Below are positions 33,299 to 42,396 of a stretch of 64,000 bases of DNA, one piece after another. The first letter of the stretch is position 1. Each line of letters begins with the position of its first letter. The DNA is from SAR92 bacterium BACL16 MAG-120619-bin48 (lineage in GTDB: Bacteria > Pseudomonadota > Gammaproteobacteria > Pseudomonadales > Porticoccaceae), in assembly GCA_001438605.1 (NCBI GenBank), contig LIDE01000012.1:26001-90000 (forward strand), read 5' to 3'. The notes beneath the pieces were generated by a model. That model saw only the letters and a program-made list of their open reading frames with translations. It was not told where the DNA came from and did no database searches. A program made the position numbers and the translations under genes.

Positions 33299-35569
33299 AT
33301 GACCGACTCATTCAAAGAAAGCGCGCTGAAATATCACACCCATCCCCGTCCGGGAAAACTTGAAATTCGTCCAACAACGCCCTTGGCGAACAAGCGCGAT
33401 CTTTCTCTAGCCTACTCACCGGGCGTCGCCTACGCCTGTCAGCTAATCGAAGAGCGCCCAACCGCTGCAGCCGAAGTGACCGCGCGCGGTAACCTGGTTG
33501 CGGTAATTACCAACGGTACTGCGGTACTCGGTCTGGGCAATATTGGGCCTCTGGCCGCAAAGCCGGTGATGGAGGGTAAGGCTGTTCTGTTTAAAAAGTT
33601 TGCCAATATCGACGTGTTCGATCTTGAGATTGATGAAACCGATGTGGACAAGCTGGTCGATATTATTGCTTCTCTCGAGCCTACCTTTGGCGGGATTAAT
33701 CTTGAGGACATTAAAGCGCCGGAATGTTTTATGGTGGAGAAAAAGCTCCGCGAGCGCATGAAAATCCCCGTTTTCCATGACGACCAACACGGTACGGCAA
33801 TTGTTGCTGCCGCTGCAATTTACAACGGACTGCGTATCGTCGACAAAAAGTTTGAAGATGTAAAACTGGTGGTCTCTGGCGCAGGCGCGGCGAGTATCGC
33901 CTGTGTCGATCTGCTGGTGAGCATGGGGCTGCAAAAGAAAAATGTGCGCATGATCGATCGCACTGGCGTTATCTATGCCGGCCGCACCGAGGGTATGAAC
34001 CCGTGGAAGGAAGCGTACGCTGTGGAGACCAGTGATCGCACCATTGAAGATGCGATTGAGGGTGCCGATCTGTTTATGGGTCTGTCTGGCCCTGGCGTTT
34101 TAAACGGCGAAATGCTGAAGAAGATGGGCGAAAAGCCGATTATTTTGGCGATGTCGAATCCGATTCCCGAGATCATGCCGGAGGAGGCAATGGCAGCACG
34201 GCCAGATGCAATTCTGGCCACGGGTCGCTCTGACTACCCTAACCAAGTGAATAATGTTCTCTGCTTTCCGTTTATTTTCCGCGGCGCATTAGACTGCGGT
34301 GCGTCGACTATTAACGAAGAGATGAAAATGGCCGCCGTGAAGGCGATCGCTGACCTCGCGCTAAAGGAAACCTCCGATGTGGTGGCAGCGGCCTATGTGG
34401 GCGAGAAACTGCGTTTCGGTCGCGACTACCTTATTCCAAAACCCTTTGACCCCCGTCTAATCGAAGACGTGCCAATGGCTGTGGTTAAAGCGGCGATGGC
34501 CAGCGGTGTGGCCACGCGACCGATCGAAGATTTCGAAGCCTATCGCCAAACCCTGCATGAGTTTGTCAATCAAGCGGGACTGTTTATGCAGCCGATTATT
34601 GAAGTGGCGAAAAAGTCACCGGCAAAAATAGTCTACGCCGAGGGTGAAAATGACGATGTGTTAATGGCTGTGCAGGCGGTGATTGACGAAAAGATTGCCA
34701 AACCGATTTTGATCGGCCGGCGCCACAAAATCGAAGCCGGCATTGAGCGTCTTGGTTTGCGTATCGACCTCGATGTGGACGTGGAAGTCTACATCCCCGC
34801 CGACAACGAAAAGCATGAAGCCTATGCCGCGTTTTACCATGCCAAAGTGGGCCGCAGTGGCGTGTCTGTTGCAGCGGCGAGAAAAATAATGCGCGATGAC
34901 AACACTGCGATTGCTGCGGTCATGGTTGCGATGGGTGAAGCAGGCGGATTAATTTGTGGCAAGGTTGGGCGCTTTGACTTCCATCTGCGAGAAATTATGC
35001 AGTTGCTCGGTTCGGAGAAAAAAGATCAACTCGTGTCGACGTCAGCGGTTCTCTTAATGGACGATGGCCCGCTGTTTTTGGCAGACACTGCCATGAATAT
35101 TGATCCGACGGCGGAGGAGCTCGCCACCATTACGGAAGCCTGTATGGACTTGGTCGCACGCTTTGGCATTGAACCCAAAGTCGCCCTGTTGTCCCATTCA
35201 AACTTTGGCACGTCCAATGCGCCGTCCGCGAAAAAAGTACGTCAGGCGGCAGAAATTTTGCGCGAACGGCACAAGACGGTGCAAATAGATGGTGAGATGC
35301 ATGTGTTGAGCGCCCTTAATCCTGCACTGCGCAAGACTATTTATCCTCAGGCTAATCTGTCGGGCCGGGCCAATGTCTTGGTAATGCCCAACCTCGATGC
35401 GGCGAATATTGCCATGGGATTGATTCGCTCGCTGACTGACGCGCTGCTGATCGGTCCGTTTATTACGGGGCTGGCAAAACCTGCGCATGTTGTTATTCCG
35501 TCGGTATCATCGCGCGGTATTTTCAATATGACAGCACTGACGGTTGCCGATATCCATCAACGCAAGTAA
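33299..35569 (+). CDS. maeB: NADP-dependent malic enzyme with C-terminal phosphotransacetylase-like domain
   Basis: 756 aa; [27 protein letters not shown]-terminal Pta-like region. Confidence 0.93.
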   Translation: MTDSFKESALKYHTHPRPGKLEIRPTTPLANKRDLSLAYSPGVAYACQLIEERPTAAAEVTARGNLVAVITNGTAVLGLGNIGPLAAKPVMEGKAVLFKKFANIDVFDLEIDETDVDKLVDIIASLEPTFGGINLEDIKAPECFMVEKKLRERMKIPVFHDDQHGTAIVAAAAIYNGLRIVDKKFEDVKLVVSGAGAASIACVDLLVSMGLQKKNVRMIDRTGVIYAGRTEGMNPWKEAYAVETSDRTIEDAIEGADLFMGLSGPGVLNGEMLKKMGEKPIILAMSNPIPEIMPEEAMAARPDAILATGRSDYPNQVNNVLCFPFIFRGALDCGASTINEEMKMAAVKAIADLALKETSDVVAAAYVGEKLRFGRDYLIPKPFDPRLIEDVPMAVVKAAMASGVATRPIEDFEAYRQTLHEFVNQAGLFMQPIIEVAKKSPAKIVYAEGENDDVLMAVQAVIDEKIAKPILIGRRHKIEAGIERLGLRIDLDVDVEVYIPADNEKHEAYAAFYHAKVGRSGVSVAAARKIMRDDNTAIAAVMVAMGEAGGLICGKVGRFDFHLREIMQLLGSEKKDQLVSTSAVLLMDDGPLFLADTAMNIDPTAEELATITEACMDLVARFGIEPKVALLSHSNFGTSNAPSAKKVRQAAEILRERHKTVQIDGEMHVLSALNPALRKTIYPQANLSGRANVLVMPNLDAANIAMGLIRSLTDALLIGPFITGLAKPAHVVIPSVSSRGIFNMTALTVADIHQRK

Positions 35570-35582
35570 CTCAACAGCGGCA

Positions 35583-35609
35583 TTGGCGAGAGGAATACTC
35601 TCTCGCCAA
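35583..35609. terminator. Possible shared hairpin between convergent maeB and rsmI
   Basis: Perfect 10-bp stem TTGGCGAGAG-GAATACT-CTCTCGCCAA; no strong T tract. Confidence 0.4.
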
Positions 35610-35614
35610 GGTCA

Positions 35615-36460
35615 CTATCCTTTCTGAGCCAGCGCCATTTGATAGAACTGCTTTTTGTCACCACCGGTGATTTTGGCCGCCAGCGCCGCTGCCTTCGCGG
35701 CCGGCAACTCTGTGAGCAGCAGCCGCAACAGCCGCTCGTCATCCACTGAGGTTGCCGTTGTGGTGATCTCGCTCGCGCCGAGCACCAATACAATCTCTCC
35801 GCGCTGCTGATTACTGTCGGTTTCAACCTTCACGAGTAACTCTGCCAAGGTGCCATACAAATAGGTTTCAAAGGTTTTGGTGATTTCTCGCGCAATAAAG
35901 CCAATATGCGCTCCGCCAAAAACCGCTATCGCGTCTTTGAGGCACTCCAAAATACGGTGTGGCGCCTCGTAGAACACCATGGTCTCATCAACGCCTTTGA
36001 GTTGTTCAAAACTCTTGATGCGCTGACTGCTCTTTGCCGGTAAAAATCCGATAAAACGAAATTTGTCGGTGGGTAAGCCTGCCACGCTGAGCGCTGCTAT
36101 GGCGGCGCAGGCGCCAGGGATGGGTACGACAGCAAAGCCCTGCTCACGGGCCGCGAGCACAAGACGATAACCGGGGTCAGAAATCAGCGGTGTACCCGCA
36201 TCGGAAATTAATGCAATATCTTGCCCAGAAGCGAGTCGCTTAAGAATTTTGTAGCTGCTAGTCTTGTCACTGTGATCGTGATACGCCACTAACGGTTTAT
36301 CAATGCGAAAATGATCCAGCAATTTTTTGCTGTGGCGGGTATCCTCACAGGCAATGGCGCTAACTGATTGAAGCGTCTCGATGGCGCGAGGTACCATATC
36401 ACCCAGATTACCAATGGGTGTGGCGACAATATATAACGTACCGGATTGATTTGAATTCAT
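35615..36460 (-). CDS. rsmI: 16S rRNA (cytidine(1402)-2'-O)-methyltransferase
   Basis: GTLYIVATPIGNLGDMVPRAIETL; CEDTRHSKKLLDHF; SDAGTPLISDPGYRLV. Confidence 0.95.
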   Translation of the reverse strand: MNSNQSGTLYIVATPIGNLGDMVPRAIETLQSVSAIACEDTRHSKKLLDHFRIDKPLVAYHDHSDKTSSYKILKRLASGQDIALISDAGTPLISDPGYRLVLAAREQGFAVVPIPGACAAIAALSVAGLPTDKFRFIGFLPAKSSQRIKSFEQLKGVDETMVFYEAPHRILECLKDAIAVFGGAHIGFIAREITKTFETYLYGTLAELLVKVETDSNQQRGEIVLVLGASEITTTATSVDDERLLRLLLTELPAAKAAALAAKITGGDKKQFYQMALAQKG

Positions 36461-38318
36461 GACTAAAAGACTGTTTCTCTCGATAATTTATGCAGGATGC
36501 ATCTTAGCCTTTATCGGGGGCTGTGCGCCAACAACTACGCAACAATCGGCCGTGCCGCGCATGACCTCCGGTGCGCAAACTCAAGAGTCGGATCCCTCGC
36601 TGCTGCGCCAAGCTGAACGCACGGCTGACCGCGCTCTGATGCCGGGTGTTACTACCCGCGATTCACTGCTGTTAGATGCTGCCCTGCTCTTTGCTCAGGG
36701 CGGAGATGTCACTCAGAGCCTTGAAACCTTGCAGCTGATCAATCCTGACAATCTCTCTGATGACTTTTACAGTGAGTACATTCTTCTCGGCGTCGAGCTG
36801 GATCTCACCACTCACCAGCTGGCGGCAGCACACCAGCGCTTAAAGCAGCCGCGCTTTAACGCTGCGCGCAACAATCTGAGCGCCAATTTTTCCCAGCGCC
36901 TGCTGAGCCTTGAAAGTGATCTCTACTACGCTGAGGGCAACGTAGAGCAGAGCATTGCGCAGTCTGTCGCTCTGGCCGAGCTGTTTAGTCTGACAAAACC
37001 GACAGAACAGAAGTCTATCGCTCTGATCCAAAATAAAATTTGGCGTCAACTCAACGAGCTGCCCTTTTACAAGCTGCAAAAAGCTAAACTCGGCGCCAAA
37101 GATGTTCTGTCTGGGTGGCGCGAATTAGCCGTCACCATGCGCTACCAACAGGGTGACCGCATGGCTCAAGAGCGTCTATTTAATGTGTGGAAACAGCGCT
37201 GGCCGCAGCATCCCGCGGCGATTGTTACGCCCTCTGCTCTGAAAAGAAAAGCGCGTGACACCACCGTTGAAACTGTTGCCCTGCTGCTTCCGCTGCAAAA
37301 TGAATACGCTATTCCGAGCGAAACTCTGCTCAACGGTTTTATGAGCGCCTATTACGAAAGCATGGCGCGTGGCAGCGCGGTGCCTCACGTCGATATCTTG
37401 GATACCTCTTCGCGCCCCATCGAAGACGTCTACAACAGCGCCATCGAGCGCGGGGCACAGAGAGTCATCGGCCCCATGCGGCAGTCGCAGGTGGAGGAGC
37501 TGCTGTTATTGCCGACGCTGAGCGTGCCGACGATTACTCTAAACCGCATCGATAAAGCCCTTGATAATCCCCCTGCCAATCTATTTCAGTTTGGCCTTTC
37601 CGCATTGGATGAGGTGGAGCAAATCGCTGACCGGGCGTGGCAGCAAGGGAAAGTCAATGCGCTGATTATTTCCCCGAACAATGGCTGGGGCGAGCGCGCG
37701 AGTGCCCATTTTGTTCGCTACTGGCAAGATAAAGGGGGCGTGATTACCAATGCCGTCAGCTATGGCCAGTCAACCAATGATTTCACCAGTCTTCTCAAGG
37801 CGCCTCTGGAGATTGATCTCAGCGAGCAGCGCGGGCTTGAATTGCGTCGCTACGTCAATCGCAATTTGTCCTATACCCCGCGCCGACGGCAGGATATCGA
37901 TTTTGTTGTAGTGCTGGGCTATTCGGAAAAAGTGCGGCAGATAAAGCCTGCTTTGGACTTTCTCTACGCTGGTGATTTGCCGGTCTATGCCACATCGCAC
38001 ATATATAGCGGCACTCAGGAAGCAGAGCTAAACCGCGATCTCGCCAACATCGAGTTCAGCGCTATGCCGTGGTCGATGGAAGGTTATATGGCAAAAAAAC
38101 TCACGCCAGACCAGCGCCTGCCGACAGCCTACCGACAACTCTACGCCCTTGGCTACGATGCTTTTATGCTGCACGGCATGCTTGAGGAGTTGAGTAGGCC
38201 CAATACGGTGCCGCTGTTTGGCTCTACGGGTCTGCTGACAATTTCCGCTGGGGTGATTAAGCGCGAAGGTCAGTGGGCGGTATTTAGCAATGGTCAAGCG
38301 AAGCCGATACAGCCCTGA
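36459..38318 (+). CDS. lpoA: Penicillin-binding protein activator LpoA
   Basis: Lipobox AFIGGC; LLPLQNEYAIPSETLLNGFMSAYYES; divergent from rsmI as in E. coli. Confidence 0.88.
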   Translation: MTKRLFLSIIYAGCILAFIGGCAPTTTQQSAVPRMTSGAQTQESDPSLLRQAERTADRALMPGVTTRDSLLLDAALLFAQGGDVTQSLETLQLINPDNLSDDFYSEYILLGVELDLTTHQLAAAHQRLKQPRFNAARNNLSANFSQRLLSLESDLYYAEGNVEQSIAQSVALAELFSLTKPTEQKSIALIQNKIWRQLNELPFYKLQKAKLGAKDVLSGWRELAVTMRYQQGDRMAQERLFNVWKQRWPQHPAAIVTPSALKRKARDTTVETVALLLPLQNEYAIPSETLLNGFMSAYYESMARGSAVPHVDILDTSSRPIEDVYNSAIERGAQRVIGPMRQSQVEELLLLPTLSVPTITLNRIDKALDNPPANLFQFGLSALDEVEQIADRAWQQGKVNALIISPNNGWGERASAHFVRYWQDKGGVITNAVSYGQSTNDFTSLLKAPLEIDLSEQRGLELRRYVNRNLSYTPRRRQDIDFVVVLGYSEKVRQIKPALDFLYAGDLPVYATSHIYSGTQEAELNRDLANIEFSAMPWSMEGYMAKKLTPDQRLPTAYRQLYALGYDAFMLHGMLEELSRPNTVPLFGSTGLLTISAGVIKREGQWAVFSNGQAKPIQP

Positions 38319-38346
38319 GGCGCTAGGGTAATCACTCAATTCAAGG

Positions 38347-38811
38347 ATGAATGTAATGAAGCAAGGCACTTTAAAGCCCAGCTCTAAAGGACTCGGCCCG
38401 ACGTCTATTGGCCGTGGTAACTCAGCGGAGCAAATTGCGCTGGATTATTTGCTGTTGCAGGGCTTTCAGCTGGTGGCGCGAAACTATCGCACACGCAGGG
38501 GCGAGATTGATCTGATTATGCGAGATGGCCGCTGCCTCGTCTTTGTGGAAGTGCGTTTTCGCAAGAGTAGTCGCTATGGCAGTGCGGAAGAGTCGATTAC
38601 CGCCGCCAAATGCCAGCGTTTGCAATCGGCGGCTGAGGCCTATTTCCAGCACTTTCGTCTCACCGATAGCATCGGCGCTCGGTTTGATGCTATTGCTGTG
38701 AGTCCGGTAGCGTCGCGCACTGATAGTGACAATCTCGGCGCCAAGGACACAAAGGGGGCTGATGTTAGCGCGGGCTATCGTGTAAACTGGCTGAAAAATA
38801 TCCTGCAGTAG
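38347..38811 (+). CDS. yraN: YraN/UPF0102 family nuclease-like protein
   Basis: GNSAEQIALDYLLLQGFQLVARNYRTRRGEIDLIMRDGRCLVFVEVRFR. Confidence 0.9.
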   Translation: MNVMKQGTLKPSSKGLGPTSIGRGNSAEQIALDYLLLQGFQLVARNYRTRRGEIDLIMRDGRCLVFVEVRFRKSSRYGSAEESITAAKCQRLQSAAEAYFQHFRLTDSIGARFDAIAVSPVASRTDSDNLGAKDTKGADVSAGYRVNWLKNILQ

Positions 38812-38869
38812 AGCGCGCAGCCTCTCTGCAGCGACACAAAAACAGCACAAGAGCGGTGTAGCAAAGGCA

Positions 38870-39433
38870 ATGGATCAATCTGTATTTAACCAATTCCAAT
38901 CGATGATCGAAGCGACGATGGCCACAGGTGAGGCTGCCGCAGAACCGATCGCGATCAGTGCCGAAAAAATAGCCTCTGCTCTGCTGGGTGGTAACACTAT
39001 TTTTACCTGCGCATCGGGGCCGGGCACGTCAATTGCTCAGCTGTTTTCAGACTATCTCGCGTTTGGCTACCATATCGATCGACCCGCTTTCCCTGTTATC
39101 AACCTTAATCAAATCACGGCCCAACATACCAATGACGATCGCTTTAGTCAGGCACTCAATGCTCACGGTAAGGGGGGCGATATACTGGTGCTGATTAGCG
39201 CTGGAGATTCTGCTGCCGCACTGATCGATGGATTTAATACTGCGGTAAATCGAGGTATGACCGTCGTGGTATTGTCAGGCGAAAATGATGATTTATTAAC
39301 CAGCGCGGTGAGCTACAATGATATTCATATTGGCAATGGCGGTCTTTCGGGGCCATTGACAACACAGTCTCAGCTACAGGTTATTCAGTGCATCTCGGCA
39401 CTGGTCGAAAATTTCATTTTTGGAGGTGAATAA
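38870..39433 (+). CDS. SIS-domain protein, DiaA/GmhA-like
   Basis: SIS fold segments (TIFTCASGPGTSIAQLFSDYL, GDILVLISAGDSAAAL); between yraN and a BON lipoprotein, the diaA position. Confidence 0.82.
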   Translation: MDQSVFNQFQSMIEATMATGEAAAEPIAISAEKIASALLGGNTIFTCASGPGTSIAQLFSDYLAFGYHIDRPAFPVINLNQITAQHTNDDRFSQALNAHGKGGDILVLISAGDSAAALIDGFNTAVNRGMTVVVLSGENDDLLTSAVSYNDIHIGNGGLSGPLTTQSQLQVIQCISALVENFIFGGE

Positions 39434-40000
39434 ATGCGTGTTATTACAGCACTTGTCTTGATGGCCTGTTTGGTGTCCGGTTGCACATCGATTGTTAGCT
39501 CAGTCGTTAAAGAGCCGATCAATCCAGATCCAACAGCGTCAACCATCGGTTCAGACCTTAACGACCTCAAGATGGATACCTTTATCGGTGTGAATATTAA
39601 GAAAGCGGATGAGCGTTTGGCCGACTCCCACATCAATGTCCACGTCTACGACAGTGTGGTTCTATTGACTGGCGAGGTGCCCTCACAAGAGATGAAGACA
39701 CTGGCGGGAGACACTGCGCGAGCTTACACGGGCGTCCGTCAAGTGCATAACGAGCTGGCCATTCGCGGAAACACCTCCATTGTTTCGCGCACGAATGACA
39801 GCTTAATTACAGCTCAGGTCAAAACTAAGCTGGCCTTTGATAAGGAAGTTGAGTCTGGTGATATCAACGTCACCACCGAAGACAGCGTGGTTTACCTGAT
39901 GGGTAAAGTCCGCCGTCTGAGTGCTGAAAAAGCAACCGAGATCGCCAGCGCGTCTAGTGGTGTCCGTCAGGTGGTCAAGGTCTTCGAATACGTCGATTAA
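39434..40000 (+). CDS. dolP: BON-domain outer-membrane lipoprotein, DolP/YraP-like
   Basis: Lipobox LVSGC; two BON repeats; after the SIS gene as in E. coli. Confidence 0.85.
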   Translation: MRVITALVLMACLVSGCTSIVSSVVKEPINPDPTASTIGSDLNDLKMDTFIGVNIKKADERLADSHINVHVYDSVVLLTGEVPSQEMKTLAGDTARAYTGVRQVHNELAIRGNTSIVSRTNDSLITAQVKTKLAFDKEVESGDINVTTEDSVVYLMGKVRRLSAEKATEIASASSGVRQVVKVFEYVD

Positions 40001-41175
40001 ACCAGTTCCAGTGCCATTGCGGTGGCTTCGCCGCCGCCAATGCACAAACTTGCAATACCCTTTTTACCACCATGCTGCTGTAGCGCATGAATCAGTGTCA
40101 CAATGATTCTTGCGCCACTGGCACCAATGGGATGACCCAGAGCGCAGGCACCACCGTGCACGTTGAGCTTGTCATGGGGAATGCCAATCTCTTGCATCGC
40201 GGCCATTGCCACAACCGCAAACGCTTCGTTAATCTCCCACAGATCGACATCACTAACAGCCCAACCAACACGCTTCAGAGTTTTATTAATCGCGCTCACT
40301 GGTGCAGTTGTAAACCACTCGGGTTCATGGGCACTCTGGTCAAAACCGTGAATTAACGCGATTGGGCGCAAGCCTCGCGCCTCAGCCTCGTCAGCCATCA
40401 TCAAGGTCAAGGCTGCAGCGCCGTCTGAGATCGAGCTGGCATTGGCGGCGGTAACCGTGCCGTTTTTATCAAAGGCGGGATTGAGTTGTGGAATTTTCTC
40501 TGGCTTGGCTTTGCCCGGCTGCTCATCGGTATCAACGACGGTGTCGCCGCGACGTGAGGCGATGGTGACGGGGGCAATTTCATTGCTGAACCAGCCGTTG
40601 GCGATGGCCAGGTTGGCGCGACGCAGGGATTCAATCGCGTAGGCATCCTGCATTTCGCGCGTGAAGGTGTATTTTCCCGCACACTTTTCTGCAAACAAGC
40701 CCATGGCGACGCCCTGATACGCATCCTGCAGGCCATCGAACTGCATATGATCAAGCAATTGGCCGTGACCAAAGCGGTAGCCCTGACGACCCTGAGGTAT
40801 CAAATAGGGCGCTCGGCTCATGCTTTCCATGCCGCCTGCAACCACGGCGCTTGCCTGACCTGCACGCAGTGCATTGGATGCCATCATGATCGACTTCATG
40901 GCTGACCCACAGACCTTGTTAATGGTGGTACAGGCGGTGCTCTGAGCGAGACCGGCCGCGAGGGCTGCCTGACGAGCGGGAGCTTGGCCGAGACCGGCGG
41001 ATAGTACACAGCCCATCAGAACTTCATCAATTTGACTGTTATCCAGCCCTGACTGGGCCATCGCCGCGCGAATGGCAACCGCGCCCAGCTCTGGCGCAGA
41101 GACGTCGGCAAGTGAACCCATCATGCCACCCATAGGTGTGCGTGACGCAGAAAGAATTGCGATTGGCTGAGACAT
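39997..41175 (-). CDS. Acetyl-CoA C-acetyltransferase (thiolase)
   Basis: TTINKVCGSAMKSIM, NVHGGACALGHPIGASGARI, SLCIGGGEATAMALE. Confidence 0.94.
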   Translation of the reverse strand: MSQPIAILSASRTPMGGMMGSLADVSAPELGAVAIRAAMAQSGLDNSQIDEVLMGCVLSAGLGQAPARQAALAAGLAQSTACTTINKVCGSAMKSIMMASNALRAGQASAVVAGGMESMSRAPYLIPQGRQGYRFGHGQLLDHMQFDGLQDAYQGVAMGLFAEKCAGKYTFTREMQDAYAIESLRRANLAIANGWFSNEIAPVTIASRRGDTVVDTDEQPGKAKPEKIPQLNPAFDKNGTVTAANASSISDGAAALTLMMADEAEARGLRPIALIHGFDQSAHEPEWFTTAPVSAINKTLKRVGWAVSDVDLWEINEAFAVVAMAAMQEIGIPHDKLNVHGGACALGHPIGASGARIIVTLIHALQQHGGKKGIASLCIGGGEATAMALELV

Positions 41176-41198
41176 GAAAACTCCTCCTAAGTATTAGA

Positions 41199-41633
41199 TT
41201 ATTTAACAACTCGCAGCGAAGGCTTGAGTTTGGTCGGGCTGTTGGGGTGTGGGGCGGGCGATGCGGGCGACTTTGTTTTAACGGCCTTTGGTCCGCTTGG
41301 CGGTGGCGTTAAATCGGGGGCTTCATGTTCAAACACCATGCCCTGCCCATTTTCTTGGCTGTAAATGCCGATCACCGCTGAAATAGGCACTTGGATATCG
41401 ATTGGCATGCCACTAAAGCGCGTTGAAAAGGCGAGTATTTCGCGGTCAAGCAAAAAGTTAGTCACGGCCCGCGGTGCAATATTCAGAACGATCTGGCCAT
41501 TGGTAACATGGCTTTGCGGCACTTCGACGCCAGGATAGTGGGCGTCGATCACCACATAGGGTGTGCAATCGCTGTCCACAATCCAATCGAAGAAAGCTCT
41601 AAGCAGATAGGGCCGATTAGAGCGCATAGTCAT
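41199..41633 (-). CDS. sspB: ClpXP protease specificity-enhancing factor
   Basis: Pairs with sspA; C-terminal SLRVVK resembles the ClpX-binding (XB) tail. Confidence 0.92.
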   Translation of the reverse strand: MTMRSNRPYLLRAFFDWIVDSDCTPYVVIDAHYPGVEVPQSHVTNGQIVLNIAPRAVTNFLLDREILAFSTRFSGMPIDIQVPISAVIGIYSQENGQGMVFEHEAPDLTPPPSGPKAVKTKSPASPAPHPNSPTKLKPSLRVVK

Positions 41634-41634
41634 C

Positions 41635-42255
41635 TTAGGGACGAATCTCTAACTCAAGGTCTGTAAGGCTTTCTTGGAATGCAGGGCGCTCAAATAAACG
41701 CGTCATGTAATCGTGAAGCGGCTTGGTCTGGCGGTTATCGGGCAGGGTAATACCGAGCTCGGGTAAACGCCACAAAATAGGCGCCATACAGCAATCAACC
41801 AAGGTGAATTCTTCGCTCATAAAATAGGGCATATCGGTAAAGATACTAGCAACACTGAGCAGGGAATCGCGGAACTCTTTGCGCGCATCTTCAGCTTTCT
41901 TGCTCTCTGGGCTTTTCAGGATTTGAGCAATCAAGCTACACCAATCATTCTCGATACGGTGGATCCATAATCGGCTCTGCGCGCGAGCTACGGGATAAAC
42001 CGGCAGGAGCGGCGGATGCGGAAAGCGCTCATCCAAATATTCCATCACGACTTTAGACTCGTAGAGAGCTAAGTCACGATCGACCAATGTCGGCAGGGTT
42101 CCGTAGGGATTCGCTTCAAGAATTTCCTCGGTCACAGCACCGGCGTCAACATCTTCTATATCTACGGTTACACCCTTTTCAGCCAACACAATACGAACTC
42201 TGTGGCTGTACTGGCAGATGGGGTCAGAAAACAATGTCATCGAAGATCGTCGCAC
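41635..42255 (-). CDS. sspA: Stringent starvation protein A
   Basis: GST-like fold: MTLFSDPICQYSHRVRIVLAEKGV; adjacent to sspB. Confidence 0.92.
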   Translation of the reverse strand: MRRSSMTLFSDPICQYSHRVRIVLAEKGVTVDIEDVDAGAVTEEILEANPYGTLPTLVDRDLALYESKVVMEYLDERFPHPPLLPVYPVARAQSRLWIHRIENDWCSLIAQILKSPESKKAEDARKEFRDSLLSVASIFTDMPYFMSEEFTLVDCCMAPILWRLPELGITLPDNRQTKPLHDYMTRLFERPAFQESLTDLELEIRP

Positions 42256-42396
42256 AGGTACCTCTCATTTTACGTAATAAATAGGGGCAGCTTGCACTGC
42301 CCCAAAATAGACAGTCCATGTATTTCTGGTCTGTCTCAATTCCAAATACTGCCGTTTACTGCCGCAGTATTTCAGCGTCCTAATTGCAGCATCCTA

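Noticed and set aside
33299-35569. Malic enzyme-phosphotransacetylase fusion as a novel architecture
   Set aside because: This is the normal domain arrangement of MaeB-type malic enzymes.
35570-36470. RNase P RNA gene (rnpB) near rsmI
   Set aside because: rnpB is often near rsmI in other genomes, but here the flanking sequence is coding on both sides with no space for it.
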